From assembly GCF_002892535.1 (NCBI RefSeq), contig NZ_CP024847.1, positions 1-64,000 of the forward strand: a stretch of 64,000 nucleotides of DNA. The letters run 5' to 3'. The notes beneath the pieces were generated by a model. It saw only the letters and a list, made by a program, of their open reading frames with translations. It had not been told where the DNA came from and did no database searches. Shown piece by piece: positions 27,602-36,028 of the stretch (the stretch's first letter is position 1; every line of letters starts with the position of its first letter). The stretch comes from Aquella oligotrophica (lineage in GTDB: Bacteria > Pseudomonadota > Gammaproteobacteria > Burkholderiales > UBA11063). A program made the translations under genes and the position numbers.

Positions 27602-28123
27602 TTAGAATCTTTTCAAAATTAAGCCTACAAAAGCAAGAGATACCATTTGTAGGCTAGTACCTAAGTATCTCTCACAATTTTTCCATAATCTACGGCATTT
27701 CTCAAGCCAGCTAAAGGAACGCTCAACAATCCATCTCTTGGGTAAAACCACAAACTGATGCAGCTCATTTCTTTTAACAACTTCAACTCTAGCATTTAAT
27801 ATTCGATGGACTTCGGTTGCAAAGCTATCGCCTCTATAACCTCCATCTACCAATATATTCTGTACCCCAGCCAGATTACGTTTGGCTCCTTCAAACATTA
27901 ATATTGCTCCTGCGCGGTCAGTTACATTTGCAGTTGTAACATGAATAGCATGTGGTAGTCCCTGCGTGTCTACTGTAATGTGACGCTTTATTCCTGATAC
28001 TTTTTTACCCGCATCATAGCCCTTATTCTCGGCTGTATTAGTATTCTTCACGCTTTGTGCGTCTACTATGCAGAAACTCGTCATTGCGTTCCTGCCATTT
28101 TCGGTACGTACTAAGCCTACCAA
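27602..28123 (-). CDS. IS5-family transposase, catalytic part (orfB), IS copy 1
   Basis: 173 codons covering the DDE catalytic domain. The first Asp is in FCIVDAQSVK, the second in NILVDGGYRGD, and the Glu in RWIVERSFSWLEKCRRLWKNCER (split here as RWIVERSF and SWLEKCRRLWKN). The frame opens at a TTG immediately after an eight-A run on the minus strand (28124-28131), so it is likely made only as a fusion with orfA. Reading needs a +1 shift, or loss of one A by polymerase slippage. It matches the copy 2 protein except at a few residues. Confidence 0.9.
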   Translation of the reverse strand: MVGLVRTENGRNAMTSFCIVDAQSVKNTNTAENKGYDAGKKVSGIKRHITVDTQGLPHAIHVTTANVTDRAGAILMFEGAKRNLAGVQNILVDGGYRGDSFATEVHRILNARVEVVKRNELHQFVVLPKRWIVERSFSWLEKCRRLWKNCERYLGTSLQMVSLAFVGLILKRF

Positions 28124-28394
28124 TTTTTTTTAAGACTATCTCTATAATACTGTCTTCATTGCTTTCTGGCTTTTTTGCCCACATGTTAAAGTAAAAATAA
28201 ACTGTTTCCCATTTTGGAAAATCACTTGGTAACATTCGCCATTGGCAACCACTTTTGAGAACATAGTAGACTGCGCAAAATACATCGTACAGATCTATTT
28301 TGCGAGGTTTTGTCTTTTTACGTGCTAATTCTAATTCTGGCAATATTAACTCAAATTGTTCTCTGCTTACGTCGCTTGGATATGATTTTCTCAT
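28038..28394 (-). CDS. IS5-family transposase, N-terminal part (orfA), IS copy 1
   Basis: 118 codons with the DUF4096-like N-terminal transposase domain: YPSDVSREQFELILPELE, then DLYDVFCAVYYVLKSGCQWRM and WETVYFYFNMW. This part binds the element ends. It overlaps orfB by 86 bases. Beyond the A8 run its own frame (GRLSTYRKWQERND) has no family resemblance, which supports a shift at the run to give one full-length transposase of about 260 residues. Confidence 0.88.
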   Translation of the reverse strand: MRKSYPSDVSREQFELILPELELARKKTKPRKIDLYDVFCAVYYVLKSGCQWRMLPSDFPKWETVYFYFNMWAKKPESNEDSIIEIVLKKIGRLSTYRKWQERNDEFLHSRRTKREEY

Positions 28395-28444
28395 TGTACT
28401 CGCTCTTTATTACTAACAGCCAGTAGTTTAATCCTTTTGGCAAT

Positions 28445-29383
28445 TTAATTCCAAACAGGTTCTAAGAAATCAATATAATTTGATTTTTTTATTTCTGAGG
28501 GTAAATTAGTTTGGGTTATTAATGAAACACCAGCAGATTTTTTAACATTTATTTTAATCCCTGAAGTTTTAGAAAAGTTATTTATGATAATACATGCCGC
28601 ATTAATCTTTGAGTAGTCGCTAGACCAAATTAATGTATCATCAGCATAACGGGCAAACTTTACGCCTAACTTCTCTAATTCCTTATCAATATACCAACAT
28701 GATAAATTTGCTAAAAATAAACTTAAAGAGGTTCCCTGTGGAATTCCTGTATTATCATTGGTATTTATAGCTAAAAAGGAATTGATAATAAATTTTTCCT
28801 CATCGCTGATATTAAAACCATTTTCGTCAAATTGAAGTTTTAAAAATTTATGGGAGATAGACGGGAAAAACTTAGAAAAATCGAACTCAGCAACAAACAT
28901 TCTATTATGATTCTGAAAATCCACAAAAATATCTTGAATGGCAAAATGTACATTTCGATCATTTCTATATGCATATGAAAATGAACTAAATCGATGTTTA
29001 TTTTTTGTAAGTAACTTATCGAAATACATTTTTGAAATAGCAGCGTCTTGAATTTGAAAAATTGTAACATCTCGAGTAGTTCCATCTGACTTCGGGACTT
29101 GCCGCACATAAGGTTGATTCGGCTTATATTCTCTAGATATTATTTTTTTTGTAATCGACTTAGCGATAGCTTTATATTTTTTCCTGACGTAAAAAGGATT
29201 AAATTTTCTATTATCTTGCCAATAATCTGGAAATTTTATATCTTTATTAGGGCAGTTATCACCTAACCGTTTTTTATTTCTTACATATTCTACATGTACA
29301 ACATTATGATATAAATTATAGCGTTCAATTAATTTTTCAGCCTCTTCTTTAATATATCTTGCAATACGTTGTCCCAATAACAT
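28445..29383 (-). pseudogene. N-terminal part of a DRT/UG-like reverse transcriptase, interrupted by IS
   Basis: 312 codons, of which the last five (EPVWN) come from the IS end. The RT palm and fingers are intact: VRQVPKSDGTTRDVTIFQIQDAAI, SYAYRNDRNVHFAIQDI, VAEFDFSKFFPSISH (motif A), GIPQGTSLSLFLANLSCWYID (motif B) and FARYADDTLIWSS (motif C, catalytic YADD). It lacks the NAXXH motif of retron RTs and the maturase parts of group II introns, so an unknown-group/defence RT is more likely. The intact gene would encode about 497 residues (27018-29383 without the IS). AAGGAGAT precedes the ATG. A promoter and folded leader lie upstream. Confidence 0.9.
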
Positions 29384-29404
29384 ACTATCTCCTTAATAAA
29401 GAAA

Positions 29405-29547
29405 AGCTACAAACTTGTTATTTGTAGCCATTCCCACAGGATCACCCTTATAAAAATAAGTTCTCAAGTGTTTTTATTATTGAGGTAATAAAAACCCATG
29501 TTACATTAAGTAAAGAAGGTGAATCCAATTAACCCCATGAGGGCATC
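29405..29547 (-). ncRNA. Structured leader RNA upstream of the reverse transcriptase
   Basis: About 143 nt between a promoter and the RT start codon, with several stems. A 10-bp perfect hairpin pairs 29470-29479 with 29486-29495. CTTAT/ATAAG pairs at 29447-29460. An 8-bp hairpin GCTACAAA/TTTGTAGC spans 29406-29428 and is followed on the minus strand by TTTTCTTT. A long-range helix pairs 29518-29526 (GGTGAATCC) with 29439-29446 (GGATCACC) and encloses the middle stems. Many defence RTs use such an upstream RNA as template or cofactor. Assignment as a functional ncRNA is inference. Confidence 0.6.
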
Positions 29548-29552
29548 TTGTG

Positions 29553-29581
29553 ATTATAGCATATACTTTTTTGTTTTACAA
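29553..29581 (-). promoter_or_regulatory. Sigma70-type promoter for the RT leader RNA
   Basis: On the minus strand, -35 TTGTAA (29581-29576), a 17-base spacer and a perfect -10 TATAAT (29558-29553). The expected start is near 29547, about 164 bases upstream of the RT start codon. Confidence 0.7.
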
Positions 29582-29610
29582 TAAAGACTTTTACTACATA
29601 ATCCAATGTA

Positions 29611-29790
29611 TTAATCTGCTACCGACAGTAAGTCTCCTGAAATACCATATATATAAATGATACCAGCAGTAAGTATGGTTATTGACTCCAAATTATAGCT
29701 AATTGGCTCGCCAGTTTTGGTAAATAGGAGCTGTCTATTTTCATCATAGACATATATCAGCTCACCTATTACCTTGACATTATTAATCAT
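29611..29790 (-). CDS. Small protein (59 aa) of unknown function next to the RT
   Basis: An ATG preceded by a strong AGGGGG opens 59 codons starting MINNVKVIGELIYVYDENRQ and ending GDLLSVAD. Alternating hydrophobic residues suggest beta-strands. No signal peptide and no family is recognised. It lies between the RT promoter and the divergent XRE regulator, on the RT strand, 30 bases before the -35 box. It may be an accessory protein of the RT locus. Ribosome-binding site quality is the main support for translation. Confidence 0.55.
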   Translation of the reverse strand: MINNVKVIGELIYVYDENRQLLFTKTGEPISYNLESITILTAGIIYIYGISGDLLSVAD

Positions 29791-29895
29791 AATACCCCCT
29801 TAGTTACGCAAAAAACCTTGCTACATAAATACTATGTACAAACTTTGTTTAAATGCATTCAGAAAAGTTGAAAATCTTTAATATTCCATTTTAAC

Positions 29896-29928
29896 ATATA
29901 CCAATAGTATATGTATACTAACAGTATA
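29896..29928. promoter_or_regulatory. Tandem palindromic operators of the XRE regulator
   Basis: ATATAC-CAATA-GTATAT (29896-29912) and TATAC-TAACA-GTATA (29914-29928) are two like palindromes with 5-base centres, 17 bp apart centre to centre. They lie between the small ORF and the divergent XRE gene. The arrangement fits a dimeric Cro/CI-type repressor binding two sites and controlling both directions. Confidence 0.65.
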
Positions 29929-29963
29929 TGGATAATGAAATACATTTCCAATACAATTCGTGA

Positions 29964-30197
29964 ATGAACAAAAAAATTCCTACTATCCTTGCACAAAATA
30001 TAAAACAGCGAAGACTTGACATGGGTATTAGTCAAGAGCAACTAGCAGAAATAATTAATGCAAGCAGGTTAACTATAGCTTGGCTTGAAACAGAGAAACG
30101 CTGGATAAGTGCTGAAATGCTAGAAAGATTAGCTAGTGCATTTAATTGCCAGCCATACGAGTTATTGCAAGATAAAACCCCCTCCTCCGATCAATAA
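29964..30197 (+). CDS. XRE/Cro-CI family HTH regulator
   Basis: 77 residues, nearly all a Cro/CI helix-turn-helix: LAQNIKQRRLDMGISQEQLAEIINASRLTIAWLE, then RLASAFNCQPYELL. It is divergent from the small ORF and the RT, with tandem palindromes 36 bases upstream of its start. It probably represses itself and the leftward genes. It closes the accessory island; beyond it core-type genes resume. Small XRE regulators of this sort are common beside defence or plasmid-like modules. Confidence 0.85.
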   Translation: MNKKIPTILAQNIKQRRLDMGISQEQLAEIINASRLTIAWLETEKRWISAEMLERLASAFNCQPYELLQDKTPSSDQ

Positions 30198-30360
30198 CAC
30201 GGTTAAACTAGATTTCATCATTTCCCATTAACTCTTCAACAACTAACTATATCTATGAATATATATTCCAAGAATAGCTTAAAAATTCAGATATCAATTT
30301 CATTAATTCCCTAACTACGTTTTATTATATAATCTAATGTTTCAAGCTTGGGTTAAAGAC

Positions 30361-30864
30361 ATGAATATCGGACAATCAGAAATAAGCATAAAATTTGCAA
30401 CTAGTGAAGACTGTGGATTAATCCTGAAGTTTATTCGGGAATTGGCAGAATATGAGAAGCTACTTGATCAAGTAATTGCGACAGAAGAAATGATCCGCGA
30501 AAAGCTTTTTGGTAATAAACAGTATGCTGAAGTAATCTTTGCCTATCTCGGAGATAAACCAGTTGGCTTTGCCTTATTTTTTCACAACTTTTCGACTTTC
30601 CTTGGTAAACCCGGCATCTATCTTGAGGATTTATATGTAATCCCCAAAGCAAGAGGTAATGGAGTTGCCAATCGGATTATTTCGTATCTGGCAGAGCTAG
30701 CAGTTAAACGCGATTGCGGCAGACTTGAATGGTGGTGTCTAGACTGGAACAAAAAGGCTATCGACTTTTATCTTAATCTTGGCGCAGAGGCGATGGACGA
30801 ATGGACAGTTTATCGTGTAACTGGCAAAAACCTGACTGATTTGGCAAATAAATATCACCAATAA
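30361..30864 (+). CDS. GNAT-family N-acetyltransferase (diamine acetyltransferase-like)
   Basis: About 167 residues from the ATG at 30361. An earlier ATG at 30337 lies only 3 bases after a TATAAT (30328-30333) and is unlikely to be used. The GNAT core is clear: YLEDLYVIPKARGNGVANRIISYLA (motif A, acetyl-CoA pyrophosphate loop RGNGVA) and the motif B segment LEWWCLDWNKKAIDFYLNLGAE. The pattern, including FF.NFSTFLGKPGIYLED, is that of spermidine/spermine acetyltransferase-like proteins. It acetylates a small amine; the exact substrate is inferred. It is 25 bases before pepN. Confidence 0.85.
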   Translation: MNIGQSEISIKFATSEDCGLILKFIRELAEYEKLLDQVIATEEMIREKLFGNKQYAEVIFAYLGDKPVGFALFFHNFSTFLGKPGIYLEDLYVIPKARGNGVANRIISYLAELAVKRDCGRLEWWCLDWNKKAIDFYLNLGAEAMDEWTVYRVTGKNLTDLANKYHQ

Positions 30865-30889
30865 CCATTAATAAATAGGTAAAATAGCA

Positions 30890-33493
30890 ATGACAAATAT
30901 CGCAACAAAATATCTGAAAGATTATCAAGCAACGAGCTATCTAGTAGATACTATTGATCTAAAATTTGAGATCAAAGACACCTTTGTAATCGTCACCTCA
31001 AAAACCAAGTATCAGCAAAATGGTGCTAGTAACTCACTTGAACTAGCTGGTAGTGCCGAACTTAAATCAGTAATAATTGATGGCAACGAGCTAACTGATT
31101 ATAAATTGGCTGATGATAAATTATCTCTAAATAATCTCTCGGCAAATTTTACTCTTGAAATAGTAACGCATGTCGATGCTTTTAACAATAAAAGCTGCAT
31201 GGGGCTTTATGCATCTAATGGCAATCTATTTACCCAGTGCGAGCCAGAAGGCTTTAGAAAAATAACTTATTATCTTGATCGCCCGGATGTAATGGCGAAA
31301 TTCACAACTACAATAATCGGCGATAAAGATCTGTATCCTGTGCTTCTTTCTAATGGGAATAAAATCAGTGAGAAAACATTAGCCAATAATCAGATCGAAG
31401 TAATCTGGGAAGACCCATACAAGAAGCCAAGTTATCTTTTTGCACTAGTAGCGGGTAAATTTGCATTTATCGATGATACTTTCACCACTAAATCGGGGCG
31501 CAAAGTGAAACTTGAAGTTTATAGTGAAGCTGAATCAATAAATCAGTGTCAACATTGTCTAGAATCATTAAAACGAGCAATGGAATGGGATGAAAAACGC
31601 TTTAATCTGGAATATGACCTTGATGTTTACATGATCGTTGCCAGTGGTGATTTCAATATGGGCGCGATGGAAAATAAAGGGCTAAATATTTTTAATACCA
31701 AATATGTCCTTGCTGAAACCAAAACCGCAACCGATACTGACTTTATCAATGTCGAAGCAGTCGTTGGGCACGAGTATTTTCATAACTGGACAGGCAATCG
31801 GGTTACCTGCCGCGACTGGTTTCAGCTCTCACTAAAAGAAGGGCTAACGGTATTTCGCGATCAGGAATTTACCGCCGATCTACATTCGCGGACAGTTAAG
31901 CGGATTCAAGATGTAAAAAATCTGCGTCAAATGCAGTTTACCGAAGATGCTTCACCACTTTCTCACCCGGTTCGCCCAGAGTCATACATGGAAATCAATA
32001 ACTTCTATACCATGACTGTTTATGAAAAAGGTGCTGAAGTAGTAAGGATGTACCAAACCATCCTTGACAAAGAAGGATTCAATCGTGGTTTAGCGCTTTA
32101 TTTTGAGCGCCATGATGGTTACGCGGTTACCTGCGAAGATTTTTGTAAGGCAATGGCAGATGCTAATAAGATTGATCTGAGCCAATTCATGCTATGGTAT
32201 TCGCAATCCGGTACCCCACATCTAGCCATTTCCGATCACTATAACGAGGCAACAAAAGAATACTCGATTACATTTAAGCAGAGTATCCCAAATAACCCTA
32301 CTGCCAAAGCAATGCTAATCCCAGTTAGTATCGGTCTGATTTTAGATAACGGTAAGAATATTATTCCGGATATAAAAAACCACAACACAATTGTTCGCGA
32401 TAACGAAGTCATCCTACTTTTAAACGAAGCTGAAAACACTTTTATTTTTGGCGGAATTAGCGAGAAACCAACGCCATCAATCCTCCGTGGCTTTTCAGCT
32501 CCAGTAATAATAAACTATGCTTATGACGAGAAGCAGCTTTATACCTTGGCGCGGCATGATAATGATAGTTTTAACCGTTGGGAAGCATTACAAAGCATTT
32601 ATAAGACAGAGATAAATCGGATTTACCATTCAGAATCCCCAGATAAATTTGAGATAAATCAGAACATCACGAAGATAATAAGTGAACTTCTAAATGATGC
32701 AACAATTGATCCGGCGTTAAAAGCATTATCGATTAACTTACCTGCATTTGCTGAATTAAGTATTAGCTATCCGAATACTGATGTTAAGAAACTGGTAGGA
32801 TCGATTAAACGCTTAAAATCTGCAATTGCTAATGGGCTTGAAACACAACTACTAGCGGTTTATAAAGATAATCAGACTGTTAGCTATGATTTTAATGATG
32901 CTGGTAAACGAGCATTAAAAAACACTCTACTTGGCTATCTAATGCAAGGTAATAATACAGGCAAATCTATTGAATTAGTTGCCGCACAATATAAGAATGC
33001 CGATAATATGACTGATAAAATTGGTGCTTTATCGGCAATCAATGATATTGATTCACCAGTTCGCCATCAATTACTTGATAATTTTGCACAAGAATACGCA
33101 AATTATCCGCTAGTAATGGATAAATGGTTTAGTCTACAAAGCCAAAGTCAGTTGCCAGATACGATTGATAATGTGGCTAATTTATTAAATCATCCAAGCT
33201 TCGATAAAGAAAATCCAAATAAGCTTTATTCACTAGTACGAGCATTTACAGCAAACCCAATCTACTTCAATACCGATGCAGGCTATAACTTTATCGCTGA
33301 AGAGATTATCCGGATTGATAGTTTTAATCCGGGAGTAGCAGGAAGAATTGCAAATGGCTTTAGTAGTATTGCCAATTATGAAAGCAAATATCAAACACTG
33401 GTAAAACCGCAGCTACAAAAAATAATGGCAAAAGAGAATCTTTCCCGAGATGTTTATGAGATAATTTCTAAAACACTACAACAGATTCAATAA
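30890..33493 (+). CDS. pepN: Aminopeptidase N, M1 family
   Basis: An 867-residue alanyl aminopeptidase. The substrate-recognition motif GAMEN is at 258-262 and the zinc motif HEYFH at 294-298 (GHEYFHNWTGNRVTCRDW), with the third ligand Glu in LKEGLTVFRDQEF. Positions are within 3 residues of E. coli PepN (870 aa). It removes N-terminal residues from peptides in the cytoplasm. Its stop overlaps the ATG of the following MFS gene by one base (TAATG). Confidence 0.97.
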   Translation: MTNIATKYLKDYQATSYLVDTIDLKFEIKDTFVIVTSKTKYQQNGASNSLELAGSAELKSVIIDGNELTDYKLADDKLSLNNLSANFTLEIVTHVDAFNNKSCMGLYASNGNLFTQCEPEGFRKITYYLDRPDVMAKFTTTIIGDKDLYPVLLSNGNKISEKTLANNQIEVIWEDPYKKPSYLFALVAGKFAFIDDTFTTKSGRKVKLEVYSEAESINQCQHCLESLKRAMEWDEKRFNLEYDLDVYMIVASGDFNMGAMENKGLNIFNTKYVLAETKTATDTDFINVEAVVGHEYFHNWTGNRVTCRDWFQLSLKEGLTVFRDQEFTADLHSRTVKRIQDVKNLRQMQFTEDASPLSHPVRPESYMEINNFYTMTVYEKGAEVVRMYQTILDKEGFNRGLALYFERHDGYAVTCEDFCKAMADANKIDLSQFMLWYSQSGTPHLAISDHYNEATKEYSITFKQSIPNNPTAKAMLIPVSIGLILDNGKNIIPDIKNHNTIVRDNEVILLLNEAENTFIFGGISEKPTPSILRGFSAPVIINYAYDEKQLYTLARHDNDSFNRWEALQSIYKTEINRIYHSESPDKFEINQNITKIISELLNDATIDPALKALSINLPAFAELSISYPNTDVKKLVGSIKRLKSAIANGLETQLLAVYKDNQTVSYDFNDAGKRALKNTLLGYLMQGNNTGKSIELVAAQYKNADNMTDKIGALSAINDIDSPVRHQLLDNFAQEYANYPLVMDKWFSLQSQSQLPDTIDNVANLLNHPSFDKENPNKLYSLVRAFTANPIYFNTDAGYNFIAEEIIRIDSFNPGVAGRIANGFSSIANYESKYQTLVKPQLQKIMAKENLSRDVYEIISKTLQQIQ

Positions 33494-34848
33494 TGATAAT
33501 CCGGAATATAAAACTCCTCTATCTTTTGGATATAACGCCAAAAGAACGAAAAACTATTTTTATGTCCTCGCTAAGTGGACTAGTCGAGTTTTATGATTTT
33601 ATTATTTTTGGGCTAATGGGAATTTATTTCGCCCGAGTGATTTTCAGATATTCCGACATGGGGAGCTGGAATGTATTTATTCTTTTTATGATTTTTATAC
33701 TTGGCTATATGGTTAAACCAATTGGTATGAAGATATATAGCCAATGTGCTACCTGCTATTCATCTAAACGGATAAATATAACCCTAATTACTGCCTTATT
33801 TGTATCCTCGCTGGTAATTGGACTCTTACCCTCCTATTCAGAAATAGGAATCTTTAGTCCGATTTTATTAATGATTGCCCGGGTATTACAGGGCATTGCC
33901 AGTGGTGCTGAACTTCAGGGAGAATACGATCATTTAAGCATCAAAATGACTAGAAACCATTCTTTTGCAATCTTAGGTTTTATAACTGGCAACGAAATTG
34001 GGCAATTATTAGGAGTCTTCGCCTATCGTGGCGTATCCTATTACTTTAATCAAGCACAGCTTGAAGCCTACGGCTGGAGAATCCCATTCTTTATTGGTTG
34101 CGCATTAATCACGATTGTCTTTATCATCAGGGTAATCTATGGTGAACCAATCAGTGATAACTATCAAAAACGTTCAATCATGCCAAGCTACAAACTACTA
34201 GGCTTTATGCCAGCACAAACCCTCAGTGCGATGACCTTATCCGGACTAAAAGGAGGATTTATCTTCCTATATTTGGTTTTAGTACCATTTTGCATGTGGT
34301 ATTTTATGGGCTATAGTTACCAAAAAATTAGTCATATTATTTTTATAACTACTATTCTGAGTACTATCTTCGTCATAATTATTAACCCATTAATTACATT
34401 CGTCAATTCGCCAACTATTATTAAGCTGAGTATTTTCATGACACTCCCCACAATCTTATTGCTAGCTTGGTCATTTATAAATAATCAGCTTATCTATCTA
34501 AGTGTATTCGCAATTGCCTCGCTAAGTAATATATTTACCCTTACGGTACCGAGAGTAATCAGTGGACTCTTCCCTCCTGCTCTCAGGCTCTACGGGGTAA
34601 CATTCAGCCATCAAAATGGTTTTGTACTTTTTGGTGGTTTAATCCCCTTATTCAACATTGCAATAGGTCATTTAGTATTTTATTTTTTTCATAATCAAAT
34701 TAAAAACCATCATGTCTTTTTTATCGGCTTAATTAGCTATTTCTTGCTAATGACCATTGCGTCCCTAATTGCACTAAGAAAGCTTAGCAAATATGCAAAC
34801 TATGATGATCTGATGAAAATTAGTGAAAAAATCAGAAAGCATTATTAA
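33493..34848 (+). CDS. MFS transporter of the metabolite:H+ symporter (MHS, ProP/KgtP-like) type
   Basis: A 451-residue, 12-helix transporter. The family signatures are SSLSGLVEFYDFIIFGLMG at the first helix and RVLQGIASGAELQGEYDHL at the end of helix 4, equivalent to the RxxQGxxxGGExxG of MHS carriers, here with Ala for Gly. The usual cytoplasmic loop motif between helices 2 and 3 is degenerate (YSQCATCYSSKR). It is coupled to pepN by a one-base overlap and followed 2 bases later by a PAS/LuxR regulator gene, which may control it. The substrate is unknown, probably an organic acid or osmolyte. Confidence 0.85.
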   Translation: MIIRNIKLLYLLDITPKERKTIFMSSLSGLVEFYDFIIFGLMGIYFARVIFRYSDMGSWNVFILFMIFILGYMVKPIGMKIYSQCATCYSSKRINITLITALFVSSLVIGLLPSYSEIGIFSPILLMIARVLQGIASGAELQGEYDHLSIKMTRNHSFAILGFITGNEIGQLLGVFAYRGVSYYFNQAQLEAYGWRIPFFIGCALITIVFIIRVIYGEPISDNYQKRSIMPSYKLLGFMPAQTLSAMTLSGLKGGFIFLYLVLVPFCMWYFMGYSYQKISHIIFITTILSTIFVIIINPLITFVNSPTIIKLSIFMTLPTILLLAWSFINNQLIYLSVFAIASLSNIFTLTVPRVISGLFPPALRLYGVTFSHQNGFVLFGGLIPLFNIAIGHLVFYFFHNQIKNHHVFFIGLISYFLLMTIASLIALRKLSKYANYDDLMKISEKIRKHY

Positions 34849-34850
34849 CC

Positions 34851-35510
34851 ATGTTTGAAAAAAATGATTCAGAATATTTTGAGCAAATAATTGATGCATT
34901 TGCCATGCTAAATTCATTTCAAGATGGTGTTGCATTTATAAAAGATAAAGACCTGAATACATTGGTAGCAAGAAAAAAGGTTTTGGATTGGGCACAGGTA
35001 AATACACCCGAAGAATTTAATAGCTGGCGAAAGATGATTCTAGATGGTGAAGATTGCCCCCAGAAAAAACTCATACAGAAGGCAAACTCTCAATATCTGG
35101 AAATATTGACAACCGGGAACCCCAAAAAAACTTTAGATATTGTAAAAGTGGATAACCATTTAGTAATAGATATCTGGACACTCACACCGATAATTAATCC
35201 AGCTAGCAAAAATATCCTCGGGATCTATGCTATAGCAACGGAATTTATTTACCCTCATCTGCTACGACTACTATTAAAATTGAATAATACACCGATAGAA
35301 TTAAATGAAGTCGCTGCCGAGCGCAAACTAACAGAACGCCAGCAAATGATTTTATTTTTATATCTGCACCGTTTTTCAAATACTGAAATTTCGACATATA
35401 TGACGACAATTGGGTATAAAATCTCTGCTGGTAGGGTTAATGAACATTTACGAAACCTGAAGGTAATTTTTGGTGCAAGTAATAAAGAGCAGCTCTTAGA
35501 ACCCGTTTAG
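34851..35510 (+). pseudogene. PAS-like/LuxR-type regulator (copy 3), C-terminus truncated by IS
   Basis: 219 codons, of which the last three (EPV) and the stop come from the end of IS copy 2. The N-terminus is PAS-like. The HTH starts LTERQQMILFLYLHRFSNTEISTYM, with an insert (TTIGYKISAGRVNEHL) like copy 2. The original 3' end survives beyond the IS: joining 35498 to 36371 gives KEQLL-DIALKYNYDKTIP and a stop at 36445, about 240 residues in all. The HTH itself is complete, so residual function is possible. It was probably the regulator of the adjacent MFS transporter. Confidence 0.85.
35496..35498. repeat. Target-site duplication TTA, left of IS copy 2
   Basis: TTA recurs at 36368-36370 on the right side of the element. 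Collapsing the two restores the regulator frame. Confidence 0.85.
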
Positions 35511-36028
35511 AATCTTTTCAAAATTAAGCCTACAAAAGCAAGAGATACCATTTGTAGGCTAGTACCTAAGTACCTCTCACAATTTTTCCATAATCTACGG
35601 CATTTTTCTAACCAGCTAAAGGAACGCTCAACAATCCATCTCTTGGGTAAAACCACAAACTGATGCATCTCATTTCTTTTAACAACTTCAACTGTAGCAT
35701 TTAATATTTGCTGGACTTCGGTTGCAAAGCTATCGCCTCTATAACCTCCATCTACCAATATATTTTGCACCCCAGCCAGATTACATTTGGCTCCTTCAAA
35801 CATTAATATTGCTCCTGCGCGGTCAGTTACATTTGCAGTTGTAACATGAATAGCATGCGGTAGTCCCTGCGTGTCTACTGCAATGTGACGCTTTATTCCT
35901 GATACTTTTTTACCCGCATCATAGCCCTTATTCTCGGCTGTATCAGTATTCTTCACACTTTGTGCGTCTACTATGCAAAAACTCGTCATTGCGTTCCTGC
36001 CATTTTCGGTACGTACTAAGCCTACCAA
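35507..36028 (-). CDS. IS5-family transposase, catalytic part (orfB), IS copy 2
   Basis: 173 codons with the same DDE residues as copy 1 (IVDAQSVK, LVDGGYRGD, RWIVERSF). It differs at about seven residues, for example EVQQILNATVE for EVHRILNARVE. It begins right after the A8 run (36029-36036) and is presumably produced only by a frameshift from orfA. No stop or deletion is visible, so the element could still be active. Confidence 0.9.
   Translation of the reverse strand: MVGLVRTENGRNAMTSFCIVDAQSVKNTDTAENKGYDAGKKVSGIKRHIAVDTQGLPHAIHVTTANVTDRAGAILMFEGAKCNLAGVQNILVDGGYRGDSFATEVQQILNATVEVVKRNEMHQFVVLPKRWIVERSFSWLEKCRRLWKNCERYLGTSLQMVSLAFVGLILKRF

Larger units (their letters stand above)
27594..28462 (-). 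mobile_element. IS5-family insertion sequence, copy 1 (869 bp)
   Basis: Bounded by imperfect inverted repeats GAACCTGTTTAGAAT and, at the far end, GAACCTGTTTGGAAT (14 of 15). It is flanked by a TAA direct repeat, fitting the TNA targets of IS5-type elements. It carries two overlapping transposase frames joined by an A8 run, both on the minus strand. It sits inside the reverse transcriptase gene in the same orientation. A copy of identical length at 35499-36367 differs at only a few positions, so transposition was recent. Confidence 0.93.

Noticed and set aside
28445-29383. Retron reverse transcriptase
   Set aside because: YADD is present, but the NAXXH motif is not seen and the fingers read SYAYRNDRNVH, and I could not define a convincing msr/msd pair with a1/a2 repeats. 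A UG/DRT-like RT fits better, though the class remains open.
29859-30041. 60-codon minus-strand ORF across the XRE operator region
   Set aside because: It overlaps the XRE gene start and the palindromes, has no Shine-Dalgarno, and its composition (Ile/Tyr/Leu runs) reflects AT-rich DNA.
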